Below, piece after piece: positions 17,122 to 27,193 of a stretch of 64,000 nt of DNA. Below the pieces are notes generated by a model. That model saw nothing but the letters and a program-made list of their open reading frames with translations, had not been told where the DNA came from and ran no database searches. Each line of letters opens with the position of its first letter. Positions within the stretch are counted from its first letter, which is position 1. The translations under genes and the position numbers were made by a program. The DNA is from an uncultured Pseudomonas sp. GTDB taxonomy: Bacteria > Pseudomonadota > Gammaproteobacteria > Pseudomonadales > Pseudomonadaceae. The stretch is from the NCBI RefSeq assembly GCF_943846705.1, contig NZ_OX044366.1, positions 868,001 through 932,000 of the forward strand. The letters are read 5' to 3'.

Positions 17122-18066
17122 ATGAACCCGATTAAAAGCCTTGCCAGTGTCACCCTTATCAGCTGCGCCCTGACCCAGGCCGCCTGGGCCCAGGAACCGG
17201 AAAGCTGCAAGCAGGTCCGCTTCGCCGAAATCGGCTGGGCTGACATTGCCGCCACCACCGGTGTGGCCATGACCCTGACCGAAGGCCTGGGCTACCAGCC
17301 ACGCAAAGTCATGGCCTCGGTACCCATCGCCTTTACCGGTGTGAAGAAAGGCCAGATTGATGTCTTTCTCGGCTACTGGGCGCCATCGATGGATGCGGTG
17401 ATTGAGCCGTTCCTCAAGGATGACGGGGTAAAAGTGCTGCCAAAAGCCAACCTCGAAGGTGCCAAGTACACCCTGGCCGTGCCGACCTATGCAGCCGAAG
17501 CGGGCCTCAAGAGCTTTCAGGACATTGCCAAGTTCAAGGACCAGCTCAAGGGCAAGATCTACGCCATTGAGCCGGGCAATGACGGCAACCTGCTGATCGA
17601 GAAAATGATCGATGACAACCAGTACGGCCTGGGCGACTTCCGCATGGTCGAGTCCAGCGAAGCCGGCATGCTGGTGCAGGTGCAACGTGCGGTGAAGAAG
17701 CAACAGCCGGTGGTCTTCCTCGGCTGGGCGCCGCACCCGATGAACACCCAGTACGACCTCACGTACCTGGACGGCGGTGACGAGGTCTTCGGCCCTGATT
17801 ACGGCGCGGCCAAGGTCTACACCGTGGTGTCGAAGGATTACCAAGCGCGCTGCGCCAACGTCGGCACGCTGCTGAACAACCTGCAGTTCAGCGTCGAGAT
17901 CGAAAGCCAGCTGATGGAAAAAGTACTCGACAAGCAAGATCCCAAAGAAGTTGCCAGCGCGTGGATCAAAGCCAACCCGCAGGCACTTGAGCAGTGGCTC
18001 GAAGGCGTCACCACCTATGACGGTCAGGACGCCGTGGCAGCCGTGAAACAACACGTCGGCCTCTAA
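17122..18066 (+). CDS. choX: choline-type ABC transporter substrate-binding protein
   Basis: A 314-residue periplasmic binding protein. The start at 17122 has AAGGAG 8 bp upstream. The signal peptide is about 23 residues, cleaved after AWA. The OpuAC fold shows the aromatic-box segments FLGYWAPSMDAVIEPF and VFLGWAPHPMNTQYDL. Two mature cysteines (in ESCKQV and RCANV) could form the disulfide seen in choline-binding ChoX. The sequence fits the choline ABC binding-protein subgroup. It is the first of two binding-protein genes after the permease. Confidence 0.85.
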   Translation: MNPIKSLASVTLISCALTQAAWAQEPESCKQVRFAEIGWADIAATTGVAMTLTEGLGYQPRKVMASVPIAFTGVKKGQIDVFLGYWAPSMDAVIEPFLKDDGVKVLPKANLEGAKYTLAVPTYAAEAGLKSFQDIAKFKDQLKGKIYAIEPGNDGNLLIEKMIDDNQYGLGDFRMVESSEAGMLVQVQRAVKKQQPVVFLGWAPHPMNTQYDLTYLDGGDEVFGPDYGAAKVYTVVSKDYQARCANVGTLLNNLQFSVEIESQLMEKVLDKQDPKEVASAWIKANPQALEQWLEGVTTYDGQDAVAAVKQHVGL

Positions 18067-18124
18067 GCCCGACTGCAACAGACCCACGCAGCCGCAGAGC
18101 TGCCATAACAAGAGAATCCGTTTT

Positions 18125-18982
18125 ATGTTGAATCTGAAAAAAATCTGCCTCGCCAGCCTCGGCGCCGCCACCTTGGCGCTGGGCATGTCCAGCGCCATGG
18201 CCGCCGACAAAGCCGAACTGAAAATCGGTTTCGTGAACGGCTGGGACGACAGCGTGGCCACCAGCCATGTCGCCGCTGAAATCCTGCAAAGCAAACTGGG
18301 TTATAAGGTCGAACTGCTGCCGGTCGAGCCCGCCATCATGTGGAACGGCGTCGCTCGCGGCGACCTCGACATGACCCTCAGCGCCTGGCTACCGGTGACC
18401 CACGGCGAGTATTACGCCAAGGTCAAAGACAAGGTCGAGACCCTCGGCACCAACTACAACGGTGCGAAAATCGGCCTGGTGGTGCCGGACTACGTCAAAG
18501 CCAAGAGCATTGCCGACCTCAACACCTACGCCGATGACTTCGATGGTCAGATCACCGGCATCGATGCCGGCGCGGGCATCATGCGTCGCACCGAAGAGGC
18601 GATCAAAGAATACAAGCTTGACCTCAAACTGCTGAGCAGCTCGGGCCCGGCCATGGCCTCCGCGCTGGCCCGCGCCGAGAAGTCGCAAAAAGCCATTGTC
18701 GTACCGGGCTGGGTGCCGCACTGGATGTTCGCCAAGTGGAACCTGCGCTTCCTTGAAGATCCGCAAGGCGTCTTTGGCGATGCCGAACACGTCAACACCG
18801 TGGCCAACCCAAGCCTCAAGGACAAGGCACCAGAAGCCGTGGCCTTTCTCAATAAGTTCAACTGGAACAGCGCAGAGATCGGTGCGGTAATGCTCGCCGT
18901 ACGCGATGGTGCCGAGCCCAAAGCAGCGGCCAAAGACTGGGTCGCCAAACACCCAGAGCGCGTGGCCGAGTGGCTCAAATAA
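18125..18982 (+). CDS. second betaine/choline-type substrate-binding protein
   Basis: A 285-residue OpuAC-family periplasmic protein. The signal peptide is about 26 residues with cleavage after AMA. The tryptophan-box segments TLSAWLPVTHGEYY and VPGWVPHWMFAKWNLRFL are typical of glycine betaine/proline-betaine binding proteins. It is clearly different from the upstream binding protein and lacks its Cys pair, so it probably widens the substrate range (betaine or carnitine) of the same permease. It ends the transporter operon, with a strong terminator 24 bp beyond the stop. Confidence 0.85.
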   Translation: MLNLKKICLASLGAATLALGMSSAMAADKAELKIGFVNGWDDSVATSHVAAEILQSKLGYKVELLPVEPAIMWNGVARGDLDMTLSAWLPVTHGEYYAKVKDKVETLGTNYNGAKIGLVVPDYVKAKSIADLNTYADDFDGQITGIDAGAGIMRRTEEAIKEYKLDLKLLSSSGPAMASALARAEKSQKAIVVPGWVPHWMFAKWNLRFLEDPQGVFGDAEHVNTVANPSLKDKAPEAVAFLNKFNWNSAEIGAVMLAVRDGAEPKAAAKDWVAKHPERVAEWLK

Positions 18983-19005
18983 GCAGCCTTGGTTGATATG
19001 CAGAA

Positions 19006-19030
19006 GGCGAGCTTATAGCTCGCCTTTTTT
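19006..19030 (+). terminator. Rho-independent terminator after the choline transporter operon
   Basis: A perfect 8-bp stem GGCGAGCT / AGCTCGCC with a TAT loop, followed by six T. It separates the transporter genes from ytoQ-betI. Confidence 0.93.
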
Positions 19031-19229
19031 AGCCCTGTTACTTGCTGACAGCCGCTGACGGCTTAGTCGATGCGCGGGGGTAGCGATGACGGTCGGCGCG
19101 TCTCGACACCCCACGACCAAGCATCGCCATCAGCCGCCACCATGAAAAAGCCCGCCTGGCGTGGCAAACTGGCTGACCGTTAAAGGCCGTGACGCCTCCA
19201 TTCACCATCTAGTTCTGCAAGAGGTTCCC

Positions 19230-19670
19230 ATGACCTGGACCGTATATCTCTCCGGCGAAATCCACAGCGACTGGCGCGAGCAAATCATGGCGGGTGCGCA
19301 ACAACTCGGCCTGGACATCGCCTTCACTTCCGCCGTCACCGACCATGACAGCAGCGACGCCGCCGGCGACGTGCTGGGAGCGGAAAGCCAGCCCTTCTGG
19401 CGCGACCACAAGTCCTCCAAGGTCAACGCGATCCGCACGAAAAATCTGATTGAAAAATGCGACATCGCGGTGATCCGCTTCGGTGATAAGTACAAGCAAT
19501 GGAATGCCGCCTTCGACGCCGGTTATTGCGCCGCGCTGAGCAAGCCCTACATCACCCTGCACAACGACGACATCATTCACCCGCTGAAAGAAGTCGACGC
19601 CGCCGCCATGGCCTGGGCGCAAACCCCCGAGCAGGTGGTCGAACTGCTGCGCTACGTCACCACCGCATAA
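19230..19670 (+). CDS. YtoQ family protein
   Basis: A 146-residue protein that starts MTWTVYLSGEIHSDWREQI. This and the later KYKQWNAAFDAGYCAAL segment are hallmarks of the YtoQ family. The ATG at 19230 has GAGG upstream; the longer frame adds unconserved sequence. The fold resembles nucleoside 2-deoxyribosyltransferase-like proteins (the nucleotide-binding-like SGEIH start and the AAFDAGYC motif), but no enzyme activity is established. It lies between the choline transporter and betI, so a link to betaine metabolism is possible but unproven. Confidence 0.85.
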   Translation: MTWTVYLSGEIHSDWREQIMAGAQQLGLDIAFTSAVTDHDSSDAAGDVLGAESQPFWRDHKSSKVNAIRTKNLIEKCDIAVIRFGDKYKQWNAAFDAGYCAALSKPYITLHNDDIIHPLKEVDAAAMAWAQTPEQVVELLRYVTTA

Positions 19671-19733
19671 GCACCTGGGCCTCTGCGCCACCGGCACACA
19701 GGCCCGCCCTATAACCTGCACACGGAGCACCCA

Positions 19734-20327
19734 ATGCCCAAGGTTGGCATGCAACCCATCCGCCGTTCGCAACTGATTAACGCCACCTTGCTGGCGGTTG
19801 ATCAGGTCGGCCTGAGTGACGCCAGCATTGCCTACATCGCGCGCCTGGCCGGGGTGTCCAACGGCATCATCAGCCATTATTTCAAAGACAAGAACGGCCT
19901 GCTTGAGGCGACCATGCGTCACCTTATGCACTCGCTCACGCTGGCGGTGCGCGAACGCCGCGCCGCGCTGCCCGAAGACAGTGCACGGGCGCATTTGCGC
20001 GCCATCATCGAAGGCAACTTCGACAGCAGCCAGGTCAACGGCCCGGCCATGAAAACCTGGTTGGCGTTCTGGGCCAGCAGCATGCACCAGCCCGCCCTGC
20101 GCCGCTTACAACGGGTCAATGACCAGCGCTTGTACTCCAACCTGTGCAGCCAGTTCCGCCGGGCAATGCCCATTCCCGAGGCGCGCCAAGCCGCGCGAGG
20201 CATGGCGGCGTTAATCGACGGTCTCTGGCTGCGCGGCGCCCTCACCGGAGAAACTTTCGACACCCAGCAGGCCGCCAAAATCGCCTGCGACTACCTCGAC
20301 CTGCAACTGGGTATCAGCACGCCTTAA
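19734..20327 (+). CDS. betI: BetI, TetR-family choline-responsive repressor
   Basis: A 197-residue TetR-family regulator. The N-terminal helix-turn-helix reads ASIAYIARLAGVSNGIISHYF at about residues 28-48, the typical BetI form. The C-terminal helical domain binds choline. BetI represses bet genes until choline is present. A strong palindromic operator lies downstream, between betI and betB, rather than in front of betI. No such site is visible in the 63 bp before betI. It follows ytoQ by 63 bp and may be transcribed with it. Confidence 0.95.
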   Translation: MPKVGMQPIRRSQLINATLLAVDQVGLSDASIAYIARLAGVSNGIISHYFKDKNGLLEATMRHLMHSLTLAVRERRAALPEDSARAHLRAIIEGNFDSSQVNGPAMKTWLAFWASSMHQPALRRLQRVNDQRLYSNLCSQFRRAMPIPEARQAARGMAALIDGLWLRGALTGETFDTQQAAKIACDYLDLQLGISTP

Positions 20328-20396
20328 CGGCGTCGAAAGAAATTTTCTAAACGGGCTGCAAGCCATGTCAGGCAAGGCCTACGGCTGTTTCCTGGA

Positions 20397-20424
20397 TTTT
20401 TATTGATTGAACGATCAATAAAAA
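20397..20424. promoter_or_regulatory. BetI operator between betI and betB
   Basis: An inverted repeat with perfect 11-bp arms, TTTTTATTGAT and ATCAATAAAAA, around TGAACG. The core GATTGAACGATCAAT is like known BetI boxes and like the site at 14374. It lies 76 bp upstream of the betB start and implies a separate, choline-inducible betBA promoter. Confidence 0.7.
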
Positions 20425-20499
20425 TAACGTAGGCTTAACCCCTAATTCCCCGCGCCGGGCGGCTCCTACGTCCGCGCTTCACCGACGAGAGGAACGATC

Positions 20500-21969
<1,470 letters not shown>

Positions 21970-21977
21970 GCGAGATC

Positions 21978-22134
21978 GCAGGGTGGGTTAGCGGCGCGGC
22001 GCAGCACCTTCATGCGTGCAGCGGAGCATGACGCCGCTAACCCACCAGCTCGTCAATCCGATCGACCCGGTGGGTTACGGCGCACCGAGATCGGCTGCAT
22101 AACCAAGCCCGGTCTTGCGCCTAACCCAGTCTAC
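21978..22134. repeat. palindromic MITE-like repeat, copy 2, inside betBA
   Basis: A 157-bp relative of the element at 10233-10398. A perfect 15-bp inverted pair (GGTGGGTTAGCGGCG at 21982-21996 and CGCCGCTAACCCACC at 22032-22046) forms one hairpin. GGTGGGTTACGGCGC near 22069 and GCGCCTAACCCA near 22117 form a second. It fills most of the gap between the betB stop and betA start. Confidence 0.8.
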
Positions 22135-22168
22135 GGGTTGCGCAGACCCGCTATTACAGGTGACGCCC

Positions 22169-23857
22169 ATGTCTCAAGAATTCGACTACATCATCATCGG
22201 TGCCGGCTCGGCCGGTAACGTACTGGCCACCCGCCTGACTGAAGACGCCAATGTCAGCGTGCTGCTGCTGGAAGCCGGCGGCCCCGATTACCGCCTGGAC
22301 TTCCGCACGCAAATGCCCGCCGCCCTGGCCTTCCCGCTGCAAGGCAAGCGCTACAACTGGGCCTACCTGACCGACCCCGAACCGCACATGAACAACCGCC
22401 GCATGGAATGTGGCCGCGGCAAGGGCCTCGGCGGCTCGTCCCTGATCAACGGCATGTGCTACATCCGTGGCAACGCCATGGACTACGACGGCTGGGCCAA
22501 GGAAAAGGGCCTGGAAGACTGGAGCTACCTGGATTGCCTGCCGTACTTCCGCAAGGCGGAAACCCGCGATATAGGCGCCAACGCCTACCACGGTGGCGAT
22601 GGCCCGGTCAGCGTAACCACGCCGAAGAACGGCAATAACCCGCTGTTCCACGCCATGGTTGAAGCCGGCGTACAGGCCGGCTACCCGCGCACGGACGACC
22701 TCAACGGCTACCAGCAGGAAGGCTTCGGCCCGATGGACCGTACCGTGACGCCCAAGGGCCGGCGCGCCAGCACCGCGCGCGGCTATCTTGATCAGGCCCG
22801 CGCACGGCCCAACCTGACCATCGTCACCCATGCCCTCACCGATCGCATTTTGTTCGATGCTAAACGGGCAACTGGCGTCGACTACCTGCAGGGCGACAGC
22901 AGCACACCGACCACCGCCAAGGCCCGCCGTGAAGTGCTGCTGTGCAGCGGTGCGATTGCCTCTCCGCAAATCCTGCAACGCTCCGGAGTCGGCCCGGCGG
23001 CACTGTTGCGTGAGCTGGATATTCCACTGGTGCATGACCTGCCCGGCGTGGGCGAGAACCTGCAGGACCACCTCGAACTGTACCTGCAGTACAGCTGCAC
23101 CCAACCGGTGTCGCTATACCCGGCACTGCAATGGTGGAACCAGCCGATGATCGGCGCGCAGTGGCTGCTTCAGGGTAAAGGCGTCGGCGCCAGCAACCAG
23201 TTTGAAGCTGGCGGTTTTATCCGCTCCAGCGCCGAGTTCGAATGGCCGAATATCCAGTACCACTTCTTGCCGGTGGCGATTAATTACAACGGCAGTAACG
23301 CGGTCAAGGAGCACGGTTTTCAGGCGCACATGGGCTCCATGCGTTCGCCCAGCCGTGGGCGTGTTCGGGTCAAATCCAAGGACCCGCGCCAGCACCCGAG
23401 CATCCTCTTCAACTATATGGCCCACGAACAGGACTGGCGCGAGTTCCGCGACGGCATCCGCATCACCCGCGAAATCATGGCGCAGTCGGCGCTGGACCCG
23501 TATCGCGGCCGTGAGCTCAGTCCCGGCGTGGAAGTGCAGAGCGATGCCCAGCTGGACGACTTTATCCGTGAGCACGCAGAAACCGCCTTCCACCCCTCCT
23601 GCTCGTGCAAGATGGGCGAAGACGCCATGGCAGTGGTCGACGGCCAGGGCCGTGTGCATGGCCTGGAAGGGCTGCGTGTGGTCGATGCCTCGATCATGCC
23701 GTTGATCACCACCGGCAACCTGAATGCCCCAACCATCATGATGGCCGAGAAGATCGCCGATAAAATTCGTGGTCGCAGCCCGCTGCCACGCAGCACGGCG
23801 CCCTACTACGTGGCGGGCAATGCCGCCGCACGTAATACCGCGCAACGCTCGGCCTAA
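22169..23857 (+). CDS. betA: choline dehydrogenase
   Basis: A 562-residue FAD-dependent GMC oxidoreductase, membrane-associated, that oxidises choline to betaine aldehyde. The FAD-binding motif is IIIGAGSAGNVLATRLTE at about residues 7-24. The GMC signatures are GRGKGLGGSSLINGMCYIRG and GAIASPQILQRSGVG. The active-site His lies in AFHPSCSCKMG. The start at MSQEFDYIII matches the family N-terminus; an 18-residue upstream extension runs through the repeat and is rejected. A terminator follows 9 bp after the stop. Confidence 0.96.
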   Translation: MSQEFDYIIIGAGSAGNVLATRLTEDANVSVLLLEAGGPDYRLDFRTQMPAALAFPLQGKRYNWAYLTDPEPHMNNRRMECGRGKGLGGSSLINGMCYIRGNAMDYDGWAKEKGLEDWSYLDCLPYFRKAETRDIGANAYHGGDGPVSVTTPKNGNNPLFHAMVEAGVQAGYPRTDDLNGYQQEGFGPMDRTVTPKGRRASTARGYLDQARARPNLTIVTHALTDRILFDAKRATGVDYLQGDSSTPTTAKARREVLLCSGAIASPQILQRSGVGPAALLRELDIPLVHDLPGVGENLQDHLELYLQYSCTQPVSLYPALQWWNQPMIGAQWLLQGKGVGASNQFEAGGFIRSSAEFEWPNIQYHFLPVAINYNGSNAVKEHGFQAHMGSMRSPSRGRVRVKSKDPRQHPSILFNYMAHEQDWREFRDGIRITREIMAQSALDPYRGRELSPGVEVQSDAQLDDFIREHAETAFHPSCSCKMGEDAMAVVDGQGRVHGLEGLRVVDASIMPLITTGNLNAPTIMMAEKIADKIRGRSPLPRSTAPYYVAGNAAARNTAQRSA

Positions 23858-23866
23858 GCAGCCCCA

Positions 23867-23902
23867 CGCCGCAGGAGCTCTCAGCCTCTGCGGCGCTTCT
23901 TT
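23867..23902 (+). terminator. terminator after betA
   Basis: A perfect 8-bp stem CGCCGCAG / CTGCGGCG with a 13-nt loop, followed by CTTCTTT. Confidence 0.75.
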
Positions 23903-24072
23903 ATAGAGACCCTGTCACTCGCCCCCTGATGTGACCAACTGCCCACACTGTCGAGCTTTAACCCGGCAAAACCACACGCTGCTTGAAGCTGCAGGCTAAG
24001 GGCGTCGATAATGTGCAGTTTTCAACCAGCGCCTTTGTGCGCCGCCGCCCTCAACGGCCGACCGAGCAGACC

Positions 24073-25812
24073 ATGAAAGACAGCATTCGCCACCTGATCC
24101 AGCAAGCCCTGACCCGCCTCACCGCCGAAGGCGTGCTGCCTGCGGGCCTGAGCCCGGCCATTCAGGTGGAGAACACCAAAGACAAGACCCACGGTGACTT
24201 CGCCAGCAACATCGCCATGATGCTGGCCAAACCCGCCGGCATGAAGCCGCGTAACTTGGCCGAGAAGCTGATTGCCGCGCTGCCGGATGATCCAGGCATC
24301 AGCAAAGTCGAAATCGCCGGCCCGGGTTTTCTCAACTTCTACCAGAATACCCAAGCCCTGGCCGCACGCCTGGACGACCTGCTCGCCGACGCCAACCTCG
24401 GCGTACGCAAGGCCGGCAACCCACAGAAGGTGGTGATCGACCTGTCCTCGCCGAACCTGGCCAAGGAAATGCACGTCGGCCACCTGCGCTCCACAATCAT
24501 CGGCGACGCCGTGGCGCGGGTCTTGGAGTTTCTCGGTGACGAGGTCATCCGGCAGAACCACGTCGGCGACTGGGGCACCCAGTTCGGCATGCTGCTGGCC
24601 TTTATGGAAGCCAATCCGGAGGCCGCCGAAAGCGAGCTGGCTGACCTCGAAGGCTTCTACCGCGCGGCGAAGAAATGCTTCGACGACTCCGCCGAGTTTG
24701 CCGAACGCGCTCGCGAGCTGGTAGTCCAGTTGCAGGCCGGCGAGCCTGAATGCATGCGCCTGTGGCACCGCTTCAATGATATTTCCCTGTCGCACTGCCA
24801 GAAGGCCTATGACCGCCTCGGCGTGAAGCTGTCGATGGCTGACGTAAAAGGCGAAAGTGCCTACAACGCCGAGCTGCCGGGGATCATCGAAGCCCTGCGC
24901 AACAAGGGCCTGCTCAGCGAGAGCAACGGCGCGCAGTGCGTGTTTATGGATGAGTTCAAGAACGCCGAAGGCAATCCACTGCCGGTGATCGTGCAGAAAG
25001 CCGGCGGCGGCTACCTGTACGCCACCACCGACCTGGCCGCCATGCGTTACCGCAGCCAGCAGCTCAAGGCCGATCGCGCCCTGTACTTTGTCGACCAGCG
25101 TCAGGCCCTGCACTTCCAGATGGCCTTCGAGGTCGCCCGCCGTGCTGGCTTCGTGCATGACGGCATGCAGCTCGAGCACATGGGCTTTGGCACCATGAAC
25201 GGCGCCGACGGCCGCCCGTTCAAGACCCGCGATGGCGGCACAGTAAAACTCATCGACCTGCTCGATGAAGCCGAAGAGCGCGCCTACAGCCTGGTCAAAG
25301 GCAAAAACCCGGAGCTGGGTGAAGACGAGCTACGGCAGATTGCCCACGCCGTCGGCATCGGCGCAGTGAAATACGCCGACCTGTCCAAGCACCGCACCAG
25401 CGATTACCGCTTTAACTTCGAGCTGATGCTGAGTTTTGAAGGCAACACCGCGCCTTATCTGCTGTACGCCTACACCCGTGTGGCCAGCATCTTCCGCAAG
25501 CTGGGCAAGGGTTTCGAGGAAATCCACGGCCAGCTCGACCTGCAGGCCGCCCACGAGATCGAGCTAGCGGGCAAGCTCGCACAGTTCAGCGAAGTATTGA
25601 ACGGCGTGGCCGACAAAGGCGAGCCGCACCAGCTGTGCGCCTACTTGTATGACCTGGCCGGGCTGTTCTCCAGCTTCTACGAGCACTGCCCAATCCTCGC
25701 CGCCGAAGACCCGGCGACCCAGCAAAGCCGCCTGCGCCTGGCCGCGCTGACCGGCCGTACGCTCAAGCAAGGCCTTGAATTGCTCGGCCTGGAAACCCTG
25801 GAGCGCATGTAA
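24073..25812 (+). CDS. argS: arginyl-tRNA synthetase
   Basis: A 579-residue class I synthetase that charges tRNA-Arg. The N-terminal Add-1 domain covers about residues 1-90. The HIGH-type signature is HVGHLRSTIIGDA at about residue 135. The catalytic core includes the WGTQFGMLLAF motif, and the C-terminal DALR anticodon-binding domain covers about 460-579. The ATG at 24073 is chosen because the upstream in-frame extension reads through non-conserved DNA. The SPOR gene begins directly after its stop. Confidence 0.97.
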   Translation: MKDSIRHLIQQALTRLTAEGVLPAGLSPAIQVENTKDKTHGDFASNIAMMLAKPAGMKPRNLAEKLIAALPDDPGISKVEIAGPGFLNFYQNTQALAARLDDLLADANLGVRKAGNPQKVVIDLSSPNLAKEMHVGHLRSTIIGDAVARVLEFLGDEVIRQNHVGDWGTQFGMLLAFMEANPEAAESELADLEGFYRAAKKCFDDSAEFAERARELVVQLQAGEPECMRLWHRFNDISLSHCQKAYDRLGVKLSMADVKGESAYNAELPGIIEALRNKGLLSESNGAQCVFMDEFKNAEGNPLPVIVQKAGGGYLYATTDLAAMRYRSQQLKADRALYFVDQRQALHFQMAFEVARRAGFVHDGMQLEHMGFGTMNGADGRPFKTRDGGTVKLIDLLDEAEERAYSLVKGKNPELGEDELRQIAHAVGIGAVKYADLSKHRTSDYRFNFELMLSFEGNTAPYLLYAYTRVASIFRKLGKGFEEIHGQLDLQAAHEIELAGKLAQFSEVLNGVADKGEPHQLCAYLYDLAGLFSSFYEHCPILAAEDPATQQSRLRLAALTGRTLKQGLELLGLETLERM

Positions 25813-26496
25813 GTGGCGGCGAAGAAGAAACCCGCCGCCAAACGCGGCGCCAGCCGCTATAAGCCCCCGGCGAAAAAGCCGGTGCCGGGCTGGTTTTGGC
25901 TGGTCTGCGGCCTGGTGATTGGCGGTTTTATGGTGTTTCTGTTCAGCCTCGAACCCGGCCGCGACGAGATCAAGCGCAGCAAGGTCGAACAAGCCCGCGC
26001 CAATCAGGCCAGCAAGGCGGCGAGCGCCAAGCCCGCCACTCAGGAGCCGGCCAAGCCCAAGTACGATTTCTATACCCTGCTGCCGGAGTCGGAAGTCATC
26101 TTGCCGCAACAGGCCAACGAAGAGCCTGCGGTTGTGCCACCACAGAAACCGGTGACCCCGGAAGAAGCGGCAAAGATCGATGCCGCCCGTGCCCAAGCCG
26201 CGCTCAACGGCCAGGTGCCACCACCGCCGCCCGTGGTCGCCCAAGGCCCGATCAGCTCGCAGTTCTTCCTCCAGGCCGGTTCGTTCCGCCGCAAGGACGA
26301 CGCCGACAGCTTGCGCGCGCAGATCATCCTGCTCGGGCAAAGCGTGAAAGTGGAGTCCGGCACCGTGCGTGAGGAAACCTGGCACCGCGTCTTGGTCGGC
26401 CCCTTCGCCAGCCGCGAGCAGCTTGGCCAGGCGCAGAAATCCCTTTCCGCCAGCGGCTTCAGTAATCTGTTGTTACAGCAGCGCCAGGTGCAATAA
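25813..26496 (+). CDS. SPOR-domain cell-envelope protein (FtsN-like)
   Basis: A 227-residue protein with a GTG start immediately after the argS stop. The order is a basic cytoplasmic tail rich in Lys/Ala/Pro (residues 1-28), one membrane helix (PGWFWLVCGLVIGGFMVFLFSL), a flexible Pro/Ala-rich periplasmic linker, and a C-terminal SPOR domain from about residue 150 (SQFFLQAGSFRRKDDADSLR). SPOR domains bind denuded septal peptidoglycan, so a role in cell division is expected. The position between argS and hslV is conserved in Pseudomonas (PA5052-like). Confidence 0.9.
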   Translation: MAAKKKPAAKRGASRYKPPAKKPVPGWFWLVCGLVIGGFMVFLFSLEPGRDEIKRSKVEQARANQASKAASAKPATQEPAKPKYDFYTLLPESEVILPQQANEEPAVVPPQKPVTPEEAAKIDAARAQAALNGQVPPPPPVVAQGPISSQFFLQAGSFRRKDDADSLRAQIILLGQSVKVESGTVREETWHRVLVGPFASREQLGQAQKSLSASGFSNLLLQQRQVQ

Positions 26497-26635
26497 AGCC
26501 CCACAATTCAGGCCCTGCGGCGCGCGCACCGACAATTTGTCGGACAGCATGCGCCCCAGGGCTTGAAGCGGGCCGCCGCTGCCCCCACTTCATCAGCATT
26601 GGGCACTTTCGCCCCCGCTGCGTGGAGACTCTCCT

Positions 26636-27166
26636 TTGACCACCATCGTTTCAGTACGCCGCAACGGCAAAGTCGTCATGGGCGGCGACGGCCAGGTGTC
26701 CCTCGGCAATACCGTGATGAAAGGCAACGCGAAAAAAGTTCGCCGCCTGTACCACGGCCAAGTGCTAGCCGGCTTCGCCGGTGCCACCGCCGACGCCTTT
26801 ACCCTGTTCGAACGTTTTGAAGGCCAGCTGGAGAAGCACCAAGGTAATCTGGTGCGCGCCGCCGTCGAGCTGGCCAAAGACTGGCGCACCGACCGCTCGC
26901 TGAGCCGCCTGGAAGCCATGCTGGCCGTGGCCAACAAAGACGCCTCGCTGATCATCACCGGCAACGGTGACGTGGTTGAGCCCGAGCACGGCCTGATCGC
27001 CATGGGCTCCGGTGGCGGCTTCGCCCAGGCCGCGGCCATGGCCCTGCTGCAAAAAACCGAATTGAGCGCCCGTGAAATCACCGAAACCGCGCTGAACATT
27101 GCCGGCTCCATCTGTGTCTTCACCAACCAAAATCTGACCATTGAGGAAGAAGACTGCGCCGAATAG
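26636..27166 (+). CDS. hslV: HslV (ClpQ) peptidase subunit
   Basis: A 176-residue protease subunit with a TTG start (GGAG upstream). After Met removal the N-terminal Thr2 (MTTIVSVRR) is the catalytic nucleophile. GDGQVSLGNTVMK, the GFAGATADAFTLFERFE core and the GSGGGFAQAAAMAL turn are typical. Twelve HslV subunits form the double hexamer capped by HslU hexamers, degrading unfolded and regulatory proteins under heat stress. hslU follows after 27 bp. Confidence 0.97.
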   Translation: MTTIVSVRRNGKVVMGGDGQVSLGNTVMKGNAKKVRRLYHGQVLAGFAGATADAFTLFERFEGQLEKHQGNLVRAAVELAKDWRTDRSLSRLEAMLAVANKDASLIITGNGDVVEPEHGLIAMGSGGGFAQAAAMALLQKTELSAREITETALNIAGSICVFTNQNLTIEEEDCAE

Positions 27167-27193
27167 GCGCGGCTTCCGCTGGAGTAAACCCGC

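Noticed and set aside
24022..25179. 385-codon open frame antisense to argS
   Set aside because: Overlaps the catalytic core of argS and has no recognisable motif.
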